Positions 1-8,709 of a stretch of DNA of 64,000 nucleotides are shown one piece after another. Origin of the DNA: UBA7985 sp002711265 (GTDB lineage: Bacteria > Pseudomonadota > Alphaproteobacteria > UBA7985); assembly GCA_965660945.1 (NCBI GenBank), contig CBFIBS010000002.1, positions 124,001 to 188,000 on the forward strand. Reading direction: 5' to 3'. The position numbers and the translations under genes are program-made. Every line of letters starts with the position of its first letter. Position 1 is the stretch's first letter. Below the pieces are notes generated by a model. The model was given only the letters and a program-made list of their open reading frames with translations. It was not told the origin of the DNA and ran no database searches.

Positions 1-760
1 GTGCAGCGCCCTCGTCAATGGGGTGCAACAGCCCGGGCCCCTGGTTGCGGACCTGCCCCACGGCCCGATCGACTGGGTGGTGCACGAAATCGGGACTATC
101 AAAGGGACGGCACAGCGAGTGCAGTAGATCCGGCTCCGCCCCCGGCGCCAGCCACGCGTCCCACTCATCCTCGCTGTCGAGCACCACGGGCATGCGCGCG
201 TGCAGGCCATCCATGGACGCACTCGCGCTGGTCGTCAGCATGGCGCACGACCCCAGCGCCGAGCCATCCGGCGCCTGCCAGACTTCAAACAGCCCGGCAA
301 TGACCATCAGCCGCTCGTCGCTGAAAAAAATCCGGTGGGGCTGCTTCACCGTTCGGGTGGTGCCGGCCGGGGTCAGGGTCTGCCATTCGAAGAACCCCGA
401 AGTCGGCATCAGGCACCGCCGGTGCCGGAACGCCGCCCGGAATGACGGCTTTTCAGCCACGGTCTCACTGCGGGCATTGATGGCGTTCGCCGCCCGCGAC
501 GTATCCTTGGCCCACGCAGGCACGAGCCCCCAGTGGGCGAAGTCGAGGATGCGCCGCCCACGCTGGGGGCCTTCGGTCTCCAGCCGGATGATGGGTACCA
601 TCTGGGTCGGGGCGATGTTGTAGCGTGGCCCGAGCGCGGTCGGCACAGCAGCCGTGGTGCTGTCGCGATCGAGTGCTCGCCGAACCTCATCAGGGATCAG
701 AGCATCGAAGACCTCGGCCACCGCCTCGATCGGGCGGGTGATGTGATATCGACCGCACAT
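1..760 (-). CDS. SOS response-associated peptidase (YedK/HMCES family), C-terminus cut by window edge
   Basis: The reverse strand is open from an ATG at 760 to the left edge with no stop, giving 253 visible residues. The protein begins MCGRY; Cys2 (exposed after Met removal) is the residue that in YedK/HMCES forms the thiazolidine link to abasic sites in single-stranded DNA. Other family residues are present: the NAR motif at about 95-97, GFFEW with Glu125, and a His in LHARMP at 187. E. coli YedK is about 222 residues, so nearly all of the domain is here and only a short tail is missing. It is divergent from gor. I saw no alphaproteobacterial LexA box (GTTC-N7-GTTC) in the 153-bp gap, so SOS control is not supported by the sequence. 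Confidence 0.93.
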   Translation of the reverse strand, partial: MCGRYHITRPIEAVAEVFDALIPDEVRRALDRDSTTAAVPTALGPRYNIAPTQMVPIIRLETEGPQRGRRILDFAHWGLVPAWAKDTSRAANAINARSETVAEKPSFRAAFRHRRCLMPTSGFFEWQTLTPAGTTRTVKQPHRIFFSDERLMVIAGLFEVWQAPDGSALGSCAMLTTSASASMDGLHARMPVVLDSEDEWDAWLAPGAEPDLLHSLCRPFDSPDFVHHPVDRAVGQVRNQGPGLLHPIDEGAA

Positions 761-913
761 GGCTTGTCCGCCGGCTCCCTTCACCGTCCTCTCTGCCTGA
801 ACCCTCCCCGGCAAGATCAGCATTTGTAAACCAGCCGGGCGCCGGGCGATCCTAGCACAGTCACTCAGGCGGGTGGCACAGCAGACTGCAGGCACATAAC
901 CCGGGAGAGAACC

Positions 914-2296
914 GTGAGCTTTGACTACGACTTATTCGTGATAGGCGGCGGCTCGGGCGGGGTTCGGGCAGCCCGGTTTACCGCCCCGAAGGGCTACCGC
1001 GTCGGCCTCGCCGAGGAATATCGCATGGGCGGCACCTGTGTGATCCGTGGCTGCGTGCCGAAGAAGCTGCTGTCCTACGCCGCCCACGGCTTTGAGGACG
1101 TTGCCGACCTCGCTGGTTATGGCTTCGAGGCCAGCATCACCGGGTTCAGCTGGCCTGCGCTGATCGCCGCCAAGGACAAGGAAATCGCCCGTCTTGAAGG
1201 CGCCTACCAGAACACCCTGAACAACGCCGGGGTCGAGTGGTTCAAGGCGCGGGCGCGGCTCGAAGACCCCCATATCGTGGTGCTGACCGACACGGAAACC
1301 GGCGAGGAAAGCCGGGTGACGGCGGCCAAGATTCTGCTCGCGACCGGCGGCACGCCCAGCCTGCCCGACATTCCGGGCAAGGAACTCGCCATCAGCTCGA
1401 ACGAGGCCTTCGACCTGCCAGAGCTGCCTGAGCGCGTTGTGGTTTACGGCGGGGGTTATATCGCGGTCGAGTTCGCCGGTATCTTTTCGGGGCTAGGCGC
1501 TGAAACCCACCTGATCTACCGCGGCGACAAGCCCCTGCGCGGCTTCGACGAAGACCTGCGCCAGTTCTTCCTTGAGCAGCTGGAAGGCCGTGAAAACCTT
1601 CATCTGCACATGGGCCGCAGCATCGCCGGTCTCGCTGAAAGCAGCGGCACTGGCGATGACCTGACCGTCACCCTCGACGACGGCAGCACGCTGAGTGCCG
1701 GTGCGGCCATGTTCGCAACCGGCCGTCGGCCCAACACCCCGGAGAGCCTGACGCTTGGCGGGCAGATCGAGACCAACGCCGCCGGTGCCGTGGTGGTCGA
1801 CGCCTACAGCCGCACCTCCCTGCCCCATATTTTTGCCGTGGGTGACGTAACCGACCGTCTTGCGCTGACCCCGGTTGCCCTGCACGAGGCCATGGCCTTC
1901 GTAAAAACCGCCTTCGACGACCGTCCGACGGCTATGGATCACAGCGACGTGGCGACGGCCGTGTTCTCGAACCCGGAGATCGCCACCTGCGGGCTGACCG
2001 AGGCCGAAGCCCGGGACAGGTTCGAGGCCGTCGATATCTATCGCTCTTCGTTCCGTCCGATGCGCAACACCCTCTCCGGCAACCCTTCGCGGTCATTCAT
2101 GAAGCTGGTGGTCGACCGTGCCTCGGACCGTGTGGTAGGCGTCCACCTCGCCGGCCGGGACTCGGCCGAGATGATGCAGGGATTCGCCGTCGCGGTGAAA
2201 ATGGGCGCGCGCAAGGCCGATTTTGACGCCACCGTGGGCATCCATCCCACCGGCGCTGAAGAGCTGGTGACCATGCGCACGCCGGTGCAGGACTAG
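914..2296 (+). CDS. gor: Glutathione-disulfide reductase
   Basis: A 460-residue class I pyridine nucleotide-disulfide oxidoreductase that reduces glutathione disulfide with NADPH in the cytoplasm. The FAD-binding GGGSGG lies at residues 11-16. The redox-active pair is Cys42/Cys47 in GGTCVIRGCVPKK, the spacing and context of glutathione reductase rather than lipoamide or mercuric reductase. A second glycine-rich NAD(P)H fold (GGGYIAVEFAG) is in the middle, and the C-terminal catalytic His444-Glu449 pair sits in HPTGAEE. The start is GTG, preceded by GGGAGAGAA. Glutathione synthase (gshB) is also in this window, about 40 kb away. Length and motifs are complete. Confidence 0.96.
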   Translation: MSFDYDLFVIGGGSGGVRAARFTAPKGYRVGLAEEYRMGGTCVIRGCVPKKLLSYAAHGFEDVADLAGYGFEASITGFSWPALIAAKDKEIARLEGAYQNTLNNAGVEWFKARARLEDPHIVVLTDTETGEESRVTAAKILLATGGTPSLPDIPGKELAISSNEAFDLPELPERVVVYGGGYIAVEFAGIFSGLGAETHLIYRGDKPLRGFDEDLRQFFLEQLEGRENLHLHMGRSIAGLAESSGTGDDLTVTLDDGSTLSAGAAMFATGRRPNTPESLTLGGQIETNAAGAVVVDAYSRTSLPHIFAVGDVTDRLALTPVALHEAMAFVKTAFDDRPTAMDHSDVATAVFSNPEIATCGLTEAEARDRFEAVDIYRSSFRPMRNTLSGNPSRSFMKLVVDRASDRVVGVHLAGRDSAEMMQGFAVAVKMGARKADFDATVGIHPTGAEELVTMRTPVQD

Positions 2297-2342
2297 CCGA
2301 AGCGCTATTGTTCCCCTTCCGGCGCTGGGTTATCCCGGCTGC

Positions 2343-3296
2343 ATGGTCGAGCAAATTCTGAGTCAAATGCAGGATACAGGCAGCCTGCTGCTGGGGCTGG
2401 CGCTTAACAAGTGGCTGATCCTCGCGGTGGCCAGCTGCGTGTTCAGCTTTGTCGTTCGTCTGCTGCTCGGCCCGGTTCGCGGGCAGGATATCGCTGGGCT
2501 CTCGCTGGCACCGGTGTTGGCCGGGGTCATGGTCATCCTGATCGGACAGGCGCTGTTCACCAAACCAGCCCCCGGCAACAACTGGGCGCTGTCGTGGGAA
2601 TGGCGGATCGATCAGGTGCTGCTGCTGTTCACGGCGCTGGGCTGGGTGCTCGGCCTACTGCTGGATTTGATGCGCCGGCCCATGAGCCTGTCGCTCATGT
2701 TCGGCCTGATCGCCGGGCTGGGCTACAGCATCGCCTTCCTGATGCTGCTTGTGCCGACCGGACCGAGCCTGCCCGAGCTGTTCAGCAAGACCGTGACCTT
2801 CTGCCTGCTGTTGACCTTCATCGTCTGGCGCTTTGCCCAGACCGATCCCGGCTATACGGTGCTGCGCAGCCTGCAGCTGGCCGTGGCAGCGGTAGGCGTG
2901 GCTGCCGTGGGGTTCATCATGCTGTGGGCAGGCCGTGATGCGGTGCTCACCGGTGTATTCGTGCTGGGGTTTGCGCCGGCGTTTCTGATGGCCTTGCTGA
3001 TGTGGACAGGGGTCGGCCGCGGGTCGAGCCTGGGCGCGGCCGGGCTGTTCGGGGGGCTGTCGCCCTTCCTGCTGTTCATCGGCCATCTGGTGCTGGTCGA
3101 GGAGGCTATGAGCCTCTATGCCGGAGCGCTGATCGTGCTGATGCTGACCGGCCCGGATCTGGTCAGCGGCTTTGAACGGCGGAGCGGGATCGGCGCCGAC
3201 CGGATCCCGGTGTGGAACCGGATCGTCTATCTCGCGGTGATTTTCGTGCTCTACGTCGCGCTGGTGTTCGTCGCGGGCCTCGACGCCCGGGGCTGA
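2343..3296 (+). CDS. Polytopic membrane protein of unknown function
   Basis: A 317-residue protein with roughly nine hydrophobic segments spread over its whole length (first near residues 22-45, then 55-72, 92-110, 118-135, 150-165, 175-195, 200-222, 232-255 and 292-312), so it is an inner-membrane protein. I recognise no family motif. The loops are short; the largest, near 268-290, is charged and contains FERRSGIGADRIP. It begins 46 bases after gor on the same strand and may be cotranscribed with it, and converges on gluQ. No function can be assigned. Confidence 0.75.
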   Translation: MVEQILSQMQDTGSLLLGLALNKWLILAVASCVFSFVVRLLLGPVRGQDIAGLSLAPVLAGVMVILIGQALFTKPAPGNNWALSWEWRIDQVLLLFTALGWVLGLLLDLMRRPMSLSLMFGLIAGLGYSIAFLMLLVPTGPSLPELFSKTVTFCLLLTFIVWRFAQTDPGYTVLRSLQLAVAAVGVAAVGFIMLWAGRDAVLTGVFVLGFAPAFLMALLMWTGVGRGSSLGAAGLFGGLSPFLLFIGHLVLVEEAMSLYAGALIVLMLTGPDLVSGFERRSGIGADRIPVWNRIVYLAVIFVLYVALVFVAGLDARG

Positions 3297-3303
3297 TCCG
3301 GCG

Positions 3304-4212
3304 CTATCGCACTGCCGCAGCCGAGTCTGCTGCCGGGTCCACAGCCGCACGTGCCATCGCCCGCACCTGCGCCGGGCGGTAACCGGCCTCCCGCAGCGCG
3401 GCCAGACCCTCTGCCCCGTCCCGCTTGGAGAGCTTGTGGCTGCCATCGGCCGCCATGATCAGCGGATGAAAGCCATAGGTCGGCGTGGGCAGGTCAAGCA
3501 GCGCCTGCAGCACGCGGTGCACGGCCGTGGCCTCGTGCATATCCTGCCCGCGCATGACGTGGGTCACGTTCTGCGCCGCATCATCGACCGTGACACTGAG
3601 GTGATAGCTGGTGCCGATATCCCGGCGGCAGAGCACCACGTCCCCGGTAGCCTCGGCCAGCATGCGGAAGTCCACGGGCGCGCCGGCGTCGAGCACGGGC
3701 GTGCGCAAGTCCTTGCCATCGGCCATGAGCCGCTCCAGCGCGGCGGCCATGTCCAGTCGCCAGGCAACCGACTCATCCGCTTCCAGATCCGCCGCCGTCA
3801 ATCCGCGGCAGGTGCCGGGATATTGCAGGCCCTCAGGGCCGAACACCGGTGCCTCGCCCCAGGCCACTTCGATGTCGCGGCGGGTGCAGCGGCAAGGATA
3901 GAGCAGCCCCAGCGCCCGCAGACGATCGGCGGCTTCGGCGTAGACCGTGCCGCGCTCGGACTGGCGCAGCACCGGCTCGCGCCACGTGAAGCCCAGCCAG
4001 CGCAGATCCTCCAGCATGGCCGTTTCGAAGGCCGGGCGACATCGCGTGGTGTCGATATCCTCGACCCGCAGCAGCACAGGCGCACCCAGCCGCTCCGCCA
4101 TCGACCAGACCTGTTCCGCCGCCAGCACGTGCCCAAGGTGCAGCCGCCCGGTCGGCGAGGGCGCGAAGCGGGTCAGGCGCTGAAGGGGTGGGTCAGATGC
4201 AAGCAGGGTCAT
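3304..4212 (-). CDS. gluQ: Glutamyl-Q tRNA(Asp) synthetase
   Basis: A 302-residue truncated homologue of glutamyl-tRNA synthetase, lacking the anticodon-binding half, which is the hallmark of GluQ (YadB). GluQ attaches glutamate to the queuine base at position 34 of tRNA(Asp). The class I signature HLGH is at residues 25-28, preceded by FAPSPTGR, and a KMSKS-type loop KLSKR is at about 260-264. The CRC...C and Y-PGTCRG region near residues 100-125 matches the zinc-binding segment of the family. The gene faces away from the 6S RNA/fthC block and converges on the unknown membrane protein with a 7-bp gap. In many alphaproteobacteria a different gene (often zapA) occupies this side of the 6S RNA. 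Confidence 0.93.
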   Translation of the reverse strand: MTLLASDPPLQRLTRFAPSPTGRLHLGHVLAAEQVWSMAERLGAPVLLRVEDIDTTRCRPAFETAMLEDLRWLGFTWREPVLRQSERGTVYAEAADRLRALGLLYPCRCTRRDIEVAWGEAPVFGPEGLQYPGTCRGLTAADLEADESVAWRLDMAAALERLMADGKDLRTPVLDAGAPVDFRMLAEATGDVVLCRRDIGTSYHLSVTVDDAAQNVTHVMRGQDMHEATAVHRVLQALLDLPTPTYGFHPLIMAADGSHKLSKRDGAEGLAALREAGYRPAQVRAMARAAVDPAADSAAAVR

Positions 4213-4265
4213 GGGTCCAGTTTATGCCGGTTGACAGGCCACAGGCAAAGCACCACTCCTTTGAC

Positions 4266-4444
4266 CAGAGCTGGGCGATGCGTCAGATCACTTTTGTCCC
4301 CGGGGCCGATACACCTAGCACGGGAGCTGCCTCTGTCAGAGCCGAGGTTTTGTTACGCGGCGCCCACCTGACTTTGTCGGGCCGCAGGTGGACTTACCGA
4401 TCGACGGTCGTCTGGCTCGCTCCGTTACCGCTGACGCCGCTCTG
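4266..4444 (+). ncRNA. ssrS: 6S RNA (probable)
   Basis: The 260-bp gap between gluQ and fthC has features of 6S RNA, the RNA that binds the housekeeping RNA polymerase holoenzyme. The 5' arm has GTCCCC..GGCCGATAC at 4296-4312, close to the GTCCCC..GCCGATA element of E. coli 6S RNA. The 3' arm has GCGGCGCCCACC near 4357-4370, typical of alphaproteobacterial 6S RNAs. A closing stem can be drawn: CAGAGC (4266-4271) with GCTCTG (4439-4444), and CGTCAG (4281-4286) with CTGACG (4431-4436). Location directly upstream of fthC/ygfA is the classical synteny. The ends given are those of the closing stem and are approximate. Confidence 0.82.
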
Positions 4445-4473
4445 CACGCCGCGCCGAGACCAAGAGACCCGCC

Positions 4474-5055
4474 GTGTCTGTCACTGACCAGAAAGCCGCC
4501 CTGCGCGAAGGGCTGATCCGGGCCCGTCCCTCGGTTGGTCCCAGCGATCAAGCCTATGATTTCATGGCCGAGGCTGTGCGCGCGCTGATGCCCGAGGGCG
4601 GCTGCAGGCTCGCGGCCTATCTGCCCATTCGGCGGGAACTGGACCCCCTGCCCATTGCTGAGCGACTGGGCCACTATCCCATCGCCCTGCCCCGCACCCC
4701 GCAGACACCCGGGCCACTGGACTTCCGGCTTTGGTCCCCGGGACAGCCCCTCGACGAAGGTCGGTTCAAGACCCGTGAACCCACCGTCGACGCCCCGATC
4801 CTTGTCGATGAGCGCATCCTGATGCTGCTGCCGCTAGTCGGATTCGACAGCCGCTGCTATCGCCTGGGCTACGGCGGTGGTTTCTACGACCGCAGCCTGG
4901 CGCAGGTCCGCGCTCGCGGTCAGCAGGTGATCGCCGTCGGCCTCGCCTACGATGAGCAGCACCGGTCCGATCCGCTGCCGATCGAAGCCACCGACGAACG
5001 CCTCCACGGCGTGATCACGCCAACAACGGTTTACGGGCCGGGTCAGAACGATTAA
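4474..5055 (+). CDS. fthC: 5-formyltetrahydrofolate cyclo-ligase
   Basis: A 193-residue protein of the YgfA/MTHFS family, which converts 5-formyl-THF to 5,10-methenyl-THF using ATP. The family signature GYGGGFYDR is at about residues 129-137, followed by the usual IAVGLAYDEQ segment. The start is GTG at 4474, just after the 6S RNA. The next gene follows after 9 bases. The product matters for the folate one-carbon pool that the flavoprotein-GcvT genes further along would feed, although no direct link is visible. Confidence 0.95.
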   Translation: MSVTDQKAALREGLIRARPSVGPSDQAYDFMAEAVRALMPEGGCRLAAYLPIRRELDPLPIAERLGHYPIALPRTPQTPGPLDFRLWSPGQPLDEGRFKTREPTVDAPILVDERILMLLPLVGFDSRCYRLGYGGGFYDRSLAQVRARGQQVIAVGLAYDEQHRSDPLPIEATDERLHGVITPTTVYGPGQND

Positions 5056-5064
5056 GCGCAGGCT

Positions 5065-5889
5065 ATGAGAACACTGATCATTGGCGACATTGTCGGCCGC
5101 ACGGGCCGTAACGCGGTCTTAGAGCACCTTCCGGGGCTGATCGACCGTTTGAGCCTCGATTTCGTCATCGCCAACGGTGAGAACGCCACCCACGGGTTCG
5201 GCCTTTCCCCTGAGCACGCCACTGCACTGCTCGGAGCCGGGGTGGACTGCATCATTCTGGGCAACCACAGCTTCGACCGCAAAGAGATCATCCCGATGAT
5301 GGAGAGCGATGACCGGATCCTGCGGCCGCTCAACTACCCCGCCGGCACGCCCGGACGCGGACACGGCGTTTTCACGGCGCGCAATGGGTTGCGGGTCGGC
5401 GTGGCACAGACCATCGGGCGCCTGTTCATGAACCCTGACGCCGATAACCCTTTCCTCGGCATCGATGAGGTGCTCGCCGGATGGGACGAAGAGCCAATGG
5501 CCGCGGTGTTCGTCGACAGCCACGCCGAAGCCACGTCGGAGAAAATGGCACTGGGCCACTACCTCGACGGCCGGGTTACAGCGGTAGAAGGCACCCACAC
5601 CCACGTTCCCACGGCCGACGTGCAGATCCTGCCCGGTGGCACGGCCTTCCAGACCGATATCGGCATGACTGGCGACTATGATTCAGTGATTGGCATGACC
5701 AAGGAAAGCTCGATCCAACGCTTTACGCAGGTGGGCGAGCGCTCAAAATTCGGCCCGGCAGAGGGTGAGGCGACCTTCTGCGCGCTGTTCGTGGAAAGCG
5801 ATGATGCGACCCGGCTTGCCGTACGCGCGGAGCCAGTGCGGCTGGGTGGCCGGTTGTCAGCGGCCCTGCCCGAGCCGGCAGCCGCCTGA
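5065..5889 (+). CDS. YmdB/TIGR00282 family metallophosphoesterase
   Basis: A 274-residue calcineurin-like phosphoesterase of the TIGR00282 family. It starts with MRTLIIGDIVGRTGR, which carries the Asp of the first metal-binding motif, followed by NGEN near residue 38 (ANGENATHGFG), GNHSF near residue 73 and VEGTHTHVPTAD near residue 175-185. Members such as Bacillus YmdB hydrolyse 2',3'-cyclic nucleotides. It lies 9 bases after fthC, a pairing frequent in alphaproteobacteria, so the two are probably cotranscribed. It converges on galU with a 27-bp gap. Confidence 0.9.
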   Translation: MRTLIIGDIVGRTGRNAVLEHLPGLIDRLSLDFVIANGENATHGFGLSPEHATALLGAGVDCIILGNHSFDRKEIIPMMESDDRILRPLNYPAGTPGRGHGVFTARNGLRVGVAQTIGRLFMNPDADNPFLGIDEVLAGWDEEPMAAVFVDSHAEATSEKMALGHYLDGRVTAVEGTHTHVPTADVQILPGGTAFQTDIGMTGDYDSVIGMTKESSIQRFTQVGERSKFGPAEGEATFCALFVESDDATRLAVRAEPVRLGGRLSAALPEPAAA

Positions 5890-5916
5890 GGGTTTCAGGG
5901 CCGGGGTGATGGGAGA

Positions 5917-6810
5917 TCAGCCCTGCTGCTGCATGATCTCGGTCGCGGTCCGCTTGACCTTATCGGCGATTTCCGGGTGCTTGAGCCCGAAGTGCAGATT
6001 GGCGGCGACGAAGCCCTCTTTCGAACCACAATCAAAGCGGCGGCCGGAAAAGCGTACCCCGTGGATCGGCATCTTGCCGAGGTTGTCGGCGATTGCATCG
6101 GTCAGCTGGATTTCGCCACCTGCGCCGCGCACGCCCTTGTCGAGATAATCGAAAATCTCCGTGGAGAGGATATAGCGCCCGGTAATGCAAAGGTTCGACG
6201 GCGCTTCGTCAGCCGATGGCTTTTCCACCATGCCGCGGATTTCCAGCCGGTTCCCCGTGGTTTTGCCGGGGTCGATGATGCCGTAGGACGAAACCCGCTC
6301 ACGCGGCACTTCCTCGACCGCCAGCACAATCCCGCCGAAGTCATCGTGGGCGTCGACCAGCTGCTTCAGGCAGCCGTCGCCCCCGGCAATAGGGTCGATG
6401 ATGATGTCGGGTAGCAGCACGGCGAAGGCCTCATCACGGAGCATGTGGCGGGCGCACCAGATGGCATGCCCCAGACCCAGCGGGTCCTGCTGGCGGACGT
6501 AAGCAATCTGCCCCGGCTCGGGCATGATCGAGCGCATGTTCTCGACCGTGCTGTTCTTGCCGCGATCCGCGAGGGTGTGCTCCAGCTCAAAGGAGTGATC
6601 GAAGTGATCCTCGATGGCGGCTTTGCCGCGCCCGGTGACGAAGATAAAATTCTCGATACCGGCGGCACGGGCTTCGTCGACGGCGTACTGCACCAGCGGC
6701 TTGTCCACCACGGTCAACATTTCCTTTGGCATGGCCTTGGTCGCCGGAAGGAACCGGGAACCCAGCCCACCTACCGGAAGGATTGCGGTCTTGACCGAAC
6801 CTGAAGCCAT
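5917..6810 (-). CDS. galU: UTP-glucose-1-phosphate uridylyltransferase
   Basis: A 297-residue nucleotidyltransferase that makes UDP-glucose for polysaccharide and envelope synthesis. The N-terminal motif AILPVGGLGSRFLPATKAMPKE is the nucleotide-binding loop of GalU, followed by DKPLVQYAVDEA. Downstream VEKP and the conserved F-C-GSKEG segment near residues 265-275 are present. A longer reading frame extends to 6861, but the ATG at 6810 is preceded by AAGGGA at a good distance and gives the normal N-terminus, so I chose it. Flanking genes on both sides are on the plus strand, so it is a single-gene unit. Confidence 0.95.
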   Translation of the reverse strand: MASGSVKTAILPVGGLGSRFLPATKAMPKEMLTVVDKPLVQYAVDEARAAGIENFIFVTGRGKAAIEDHFDHSFELEHTLADRGKNSTVENMRSIMPEPGQIAYVRQQDPLGLGHAIWCARHMLRDEAFAVLLPDIIIDPIAGGDGCLKQLVDAHDDFGGIVLAVEEVPRERVSSYGIIDPGKTTGNRLEIRGMVEKPSADEAPSNLCITGRYILSTEIFDYLDKGVRGAGGEIQLTDAIADNLGKMPIHGVRFSGRRFDCGSKEGFVAANLHFGLKHPEIADKVKRTATEIMQQQG

Positions 6811-7040
6811 GGTGTCGTCCCTTGTTGCCGTCTTGCTGGTGTTGTTCCGCGCCCAACCCACGGGTTAGTCCGGCTGCATGTGAGGTGCAAGCCTTGAGAT
6901 GCAAGCCCTTGCTGCCGTGTTGATGAGGCTACGCTTGGCCCGCGTAAGGTCCTTGTATGCGACTAAGGCTTGCGGTTCCGTCAATTTTGTCGGACACCGA
7001 TGGCACAAAACGGCGACAATGCCGGCGAGGGGTAAATCAA

Positions 7041-7550
7041 TTGAAAATCGTATTATCTGGCATTGCTGCGCTCGGACTGGGTCTGGCGCTGGTCGGTTGC
7101 GGCTCACCGACGATCGGGGGACAGTTTGCAGAACCGGCCTACGGCTGGCAGCGAAACGGCACCTACATCCTGACCCCGACCGAGATGGAGATGGACTGTG
7201 ACGGCCTGTTAGTCGAACAGGGCAAGGCCGCCAAGGCCATTGCCTATGTCGACGATGTCCGGGGTCAGCGGTTCGGCGAGAGCCTGGTGATCAGCGGCGT
7301 TGCAGCCATCTTTGGCTTGGTTCGACTGCCCGACATGGGCTTCGAAGAGCGCAAAGCGAAGGAGCAATTGATCCAGGGGGCCGAAGCCTTTAACGAGCGG
7401 CTGGTCGAACTGGGCTGTGCGCCGTCGGACATCAACGCGCTCATTGCAGAAGAAGCCAAAAAGTTCCGGGAAGCCCAGCGTGAAGCCGAAGCGGTCGCCG
7501 CGGCCGAGAACACGACAACCTTCAACGTCGGCACCAAATCCAGCGATTGA
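7041..7550 (+). CDS. Predicted lipoprotein, unknown function
   Basis: A 169-residue protein that begins with a TTG at 7041, supported by GAGGGG about ten bases upstream. A longer frame from 6957 exists but would bury the signal peptide. The N-terminus is a lipoprotein signal: short basic start, hydrophobic stretch, then LALVGC with the lipidation Cys at residue 20. The mature part has a region resembling small glycine-zipper-less periplasmic proteins (TEMEMDCDGLLVEQ), then a charged helical tail rich in Ala, Glu and Lys (about 120-155). I do not recognise the family. A rho-independent terminator follows 25 bases downstream. Confidence 0.75.
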   Translation: MKIVLSGIAALGLGLALVGCGSPTIGGQFAEPAYGWQRNGTYILTPTEMEMDCDGLLVEQGKAAKAIAYVDDVRGQRFGESLVISGVAAIFGLVRLPDMGFEERKAKEQLIQGAEAFNERLVELGCAPSDINALIAEEAKKFREAQREAEAVAAAENTTTFNVGTKSSD

Positions 7551-7574
7551 GCGGATAAGCGATGACGTCAATCA

Positions 7575-7606
7575 GGGCCGCGCGCAACAGGCAGCGGCCC
7601 TTTTTT
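7575..7606 (+). terminator. Rho-independent terminator after the lipoprotein gene
   Basis: GGGCCGC (7575-7581) pairs with GCGGCCC (7594-7600) across a 12-base loop and is followed at once by six T residues. It lies 25 bases after the lipoprotein stop and separates it from the yebC-family gene. Confidence 0.85.
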
Positions 7607-7712
7607 GTGACCGGAGACAGGCTCCTATACGCCCGCGTCGATTGCCCTGCGCAGGTCCTAAGGCTAAAACAAGGGCCAGACTTACCACCATCGTTACGAA
7701 GAGTTCGGACCA

Positions 7713-8465
7713 ATGGCAGGCCACAGTAAATTCAAGAACATCATGCACCGCAAGGGCGCGCAGGACGCCAAGCGCGCCAAGGTTTTCACCAAGGTCGGCC
7801 GGGAAATCACGGTCGCGGTCAAATCCAGTGGCGAGCCTGACCCGGAAAAGAACCCGCGTCTGCGCGGCGCGATTGCGGCAGCACGCGCGGTCAACATGCC
7901 CAACGACCGGATCAAGCGGGCGATCCAGTCCGCCATTGGTAGCGGAGACGGCGCTGACTTCGTGGAAATGCGCTACGAGGGCTATGGCCCGGCGGGTGTG
8001 GCCGTGATCGTGGAAGCCCTGACCGACAACAAGAACCGGACCGCAGCCGACGTGCGCTCCTACTTTAACAAGTTTGGCGGTAACCTCGGCGAAACCGGCT
8101 CGGTCTCGTTTAACTTCACCCGCGGCGGCCTGATCTCCTACCCCGCCGATGCGGCCGACGCCGAAACGGTGATGGAGGCAGCGATCGAAGCGGGTGCAGA
8201 AGACGTCGAAAGCAGCGACGACGGCCACGAAATCCTGACCGCAACGGAAGACTTCCTGAGCGTGCGTGAAGCCATGGAAGAAGCCCTCGGCGCGCCGGAA
8301 GAAGCCAAAATCGGCTGGAAACCGAACATCTCGGTGGAGCTGGACGCCGACAAGGCCTCGACCATGCTCAAGCTGATCGACACACTGGAAGATCACGACG
8401 ACGTGCAGGCGGTGTTCTATAACGCCGATATCTCAGACGAAGTAATGGAGAAGCTGGCGGAATAG
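7713..8465 (+). CDS. YebC/PmpR family regulator (possible translational activator)
   Basis: A 250-residue member of the YebC/TACO1 family. The start MAGHSKFKNIMHRKGAQDAKRAK is the highly conserved family N-terminus; the middle has NMPNDRIKRAI and GYGPAGVAVIVEALTDNKNRT, and the C-terminus ends with DTLEDHDDVQAVFYN. The family was first described as DNA-binding regulators, and more recent work ties it to translation of proline-rich stretches. In many alphaproteobacteria ruvC follows this gene; here ruvC is absent and the DUF2256 gene comes next on the opposite strand. Confidence 0.95.
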   Translation: MAGHSKFKNIMHRKGAQDAKRAKVFTKVGREITVAVKSSGEPDPEKNPRLRGAIAAARAVNMPNDRIKRAIQSAIGSGDGADFVEMRYEGYGPAGVAVIVEALTDNKNRTAADVRSYFNKFGGNLGETGSVSFNFTRGGLISYPADAADAETVMEAAIEAGAEDVESSDDGHEILTATEDFLSVREAMEEALGAPEEAKIGWKPNISVELDADKASTMLKLIDTLEDHDDVQAVFYNADISDEVMEKLAE

Positions 8466-8508
8466 GGCCGGTTCAGACGAGATCGCAAGGCTTTCGCAGG
8501 TCGTTGCG

Positions 8509-8664
8509 CTAGTCCTTGCGCTGACCCCGCTCATTGCGGCAACGGTCCGAACAGTAGCGGACTTCGTCCCAGACCCGGGCCCACTTCTTTCGCCAAACAA
8601 AAGGCAGCCCACAACGGGCGCAGGTCTTTTGCGGCAGGTCGGGTTTCTTGCGCATTTTGGCCAT
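8509..8664 (-). CDS. DUF2256 small zinc-ribbon-like protein
   Basis: A 51-residue reverse-strand frame, ATG at 8664 to TAG at 8509. The peptide MAKMRKKPDLPQKTCARCG continues to PFVWRKKW and YCSDRC. This matches the DUF2256 pattern: a KTC-x2-C-xxPFxWRKKW core and a second YCSxxC pair, giving four cysteines that look like a zinc site. The function of the family is unknown. It sits between the yebC-family gene and dapB and is transcribed against both. The start is 45 bases from the dapB ATG, so the two share a short divergent promoter region. Confidence 0.88.
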   Translation of the reverse strand: MAKMRKKPDLPQKTCARCGLPFVWRKKWARVWDEVRYCSDRCRNERGQRKD

Positions 8665-8709
8665 GCCTGTCTAATTGCCACGACGCCGACTTAGGTCAAG
8701 GGAACCACC

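Noticed and set aside
761..913. LexA box upstream of the SOS peptidase
   Set aside because: Only one GGTTC half-site is visible; no second half at seven-base spacing.
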